From NCBI GenBank assembly GCA_902496595.1, contig CABVBV010000130.1, positions 1 through 5,971 of the forward strand: a stretch of DNA of 5,971 bases, given 5' to 3'. Position numbers and translations under genes: made by a program. The stretch comes from an uncultured Eubacteriales bacterium (GTDB lineage Bacteria; Bacillota; Clostridia; Oscillospirales; Oscillospiraceae). Shown piece after piece: positions 5,918 to 5,971 of the stretch (positions within the stretch are counted from its first letter, which is position 1; each line of letters starts with the position of its first letter). The notes below the pieces were generated by a model that saw only the letters and a list, made by a program, of their open reading frames with translations, made no database searches and was not told where the DNA came from.

Positions 5918-5971
5918 GTGTGAACACGCGGTCCCACGGCTCCGCATACACCCTTGTAGGGGCGGGGATGG
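5918..5971. other. Non-coding tail after the terminator, possibly entering an intergenic repeat
   Basis: No gene starts in these 54 bases. The last part (about 5950-5971) reads TTGTAGGGGCGGGGATGG; this resembles the TGTAGGGGCG-type ends of dispersed inverted-repeat elements that I recall from GC-rich Clostridia, but the window stops before any second arm can be seen. The repeat assignment is weak. Confidence 0.3.

Noticed and set aside
5447..5923. Second + frame open reading frame overlapping the M15 domain and the terminator
   Set aside because: Arg/His/Leu-rich translation, runs through the terminator hairpin, and lies out of frame with a gene whose catalytic residues are all present.
4950..5951. 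Long minus-strand open frame (333 codons) opposite the SLH peptidase
   Set aside because: It is antisense to a gene with clear SLH and M15 motifs; its translation is a Val/Ala/Gly/Asp-rich composition typical of the complement of GC-rich coding sequence, with no recognisable domain.

Overview
The window is a GC-rich, gap-free stretch of bacterial chromosome with six genes on the + strand and one intrinsic terminator at the end. The gene complement suggests a monoderm Firmicute, most likely one of the GC-rich gut-type Clostridia (Oscillospirales-like). The clues are a surface protein with three S-layer homology (SLH) repeats, a Gram-positive-type lipoprotein signal on a family 5 solute-binding protein, a small B. 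subtilis-type cytidine deaminase with Cys/Cys/Cys zinc ligands, and strong AGGAGG-type ribosome sites. The taxonomic call is inference.

Layout: 1-1481, 3' part of secA (5' end outside the window); 1501-2304, a PgeF/YlmD-type multicopper polyphenol oxidase (laccase) domain protein; 2320-3921, a family 5 (OppA/DppA-like) solute-binding lipoprotein with no permease or ATPase genes in view; 3918-4298, cytidine deaminase; 4300-4569, an 89-residue protein consisting only of a LysR-type DNA-binding domain; 4566-5879, a secreted SLH protein with a C-terminal M15-type (VanY/CwlK-like) zinc peptidase domain; 5891-5917, terminator. The last ~50 bases are non-coding and may enter an intergenic repeat.

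The genes are packed like an operon. Gaps are 19 and 15 nt, then a 4-nt ATGA overlap, a 1-nt gap and another 4-nt ATGA overlap. No gap is large enough for a normal promoter, and the only terminator follows the last gene. The head gene, secA, encodes the export motor, and two downstream products (the lipoprotein and the SLH peptidase) carry Sec signal peptides. PgeF (peptidoglycan editing and/or purine nucleoside chemistry), Cdd (pyrimidine salvage), the peptide-type binding protein and the wall peptidase could form a cell-wall-turnover and nucleoside-scavenging unit; this is inference from neighbourhood only.

The most unusual points are the stand-alone LysR DNA-binding domain with no recognisable ribosome site of its own, the orphan binding protein among wall and nucleoside genes, the cysteine-rich M15 domain, and a widened zinc-finger loop at the SecA C-terminus. 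I see no CRISPR array, RNA gene, insertion sequence or clear new defence system.
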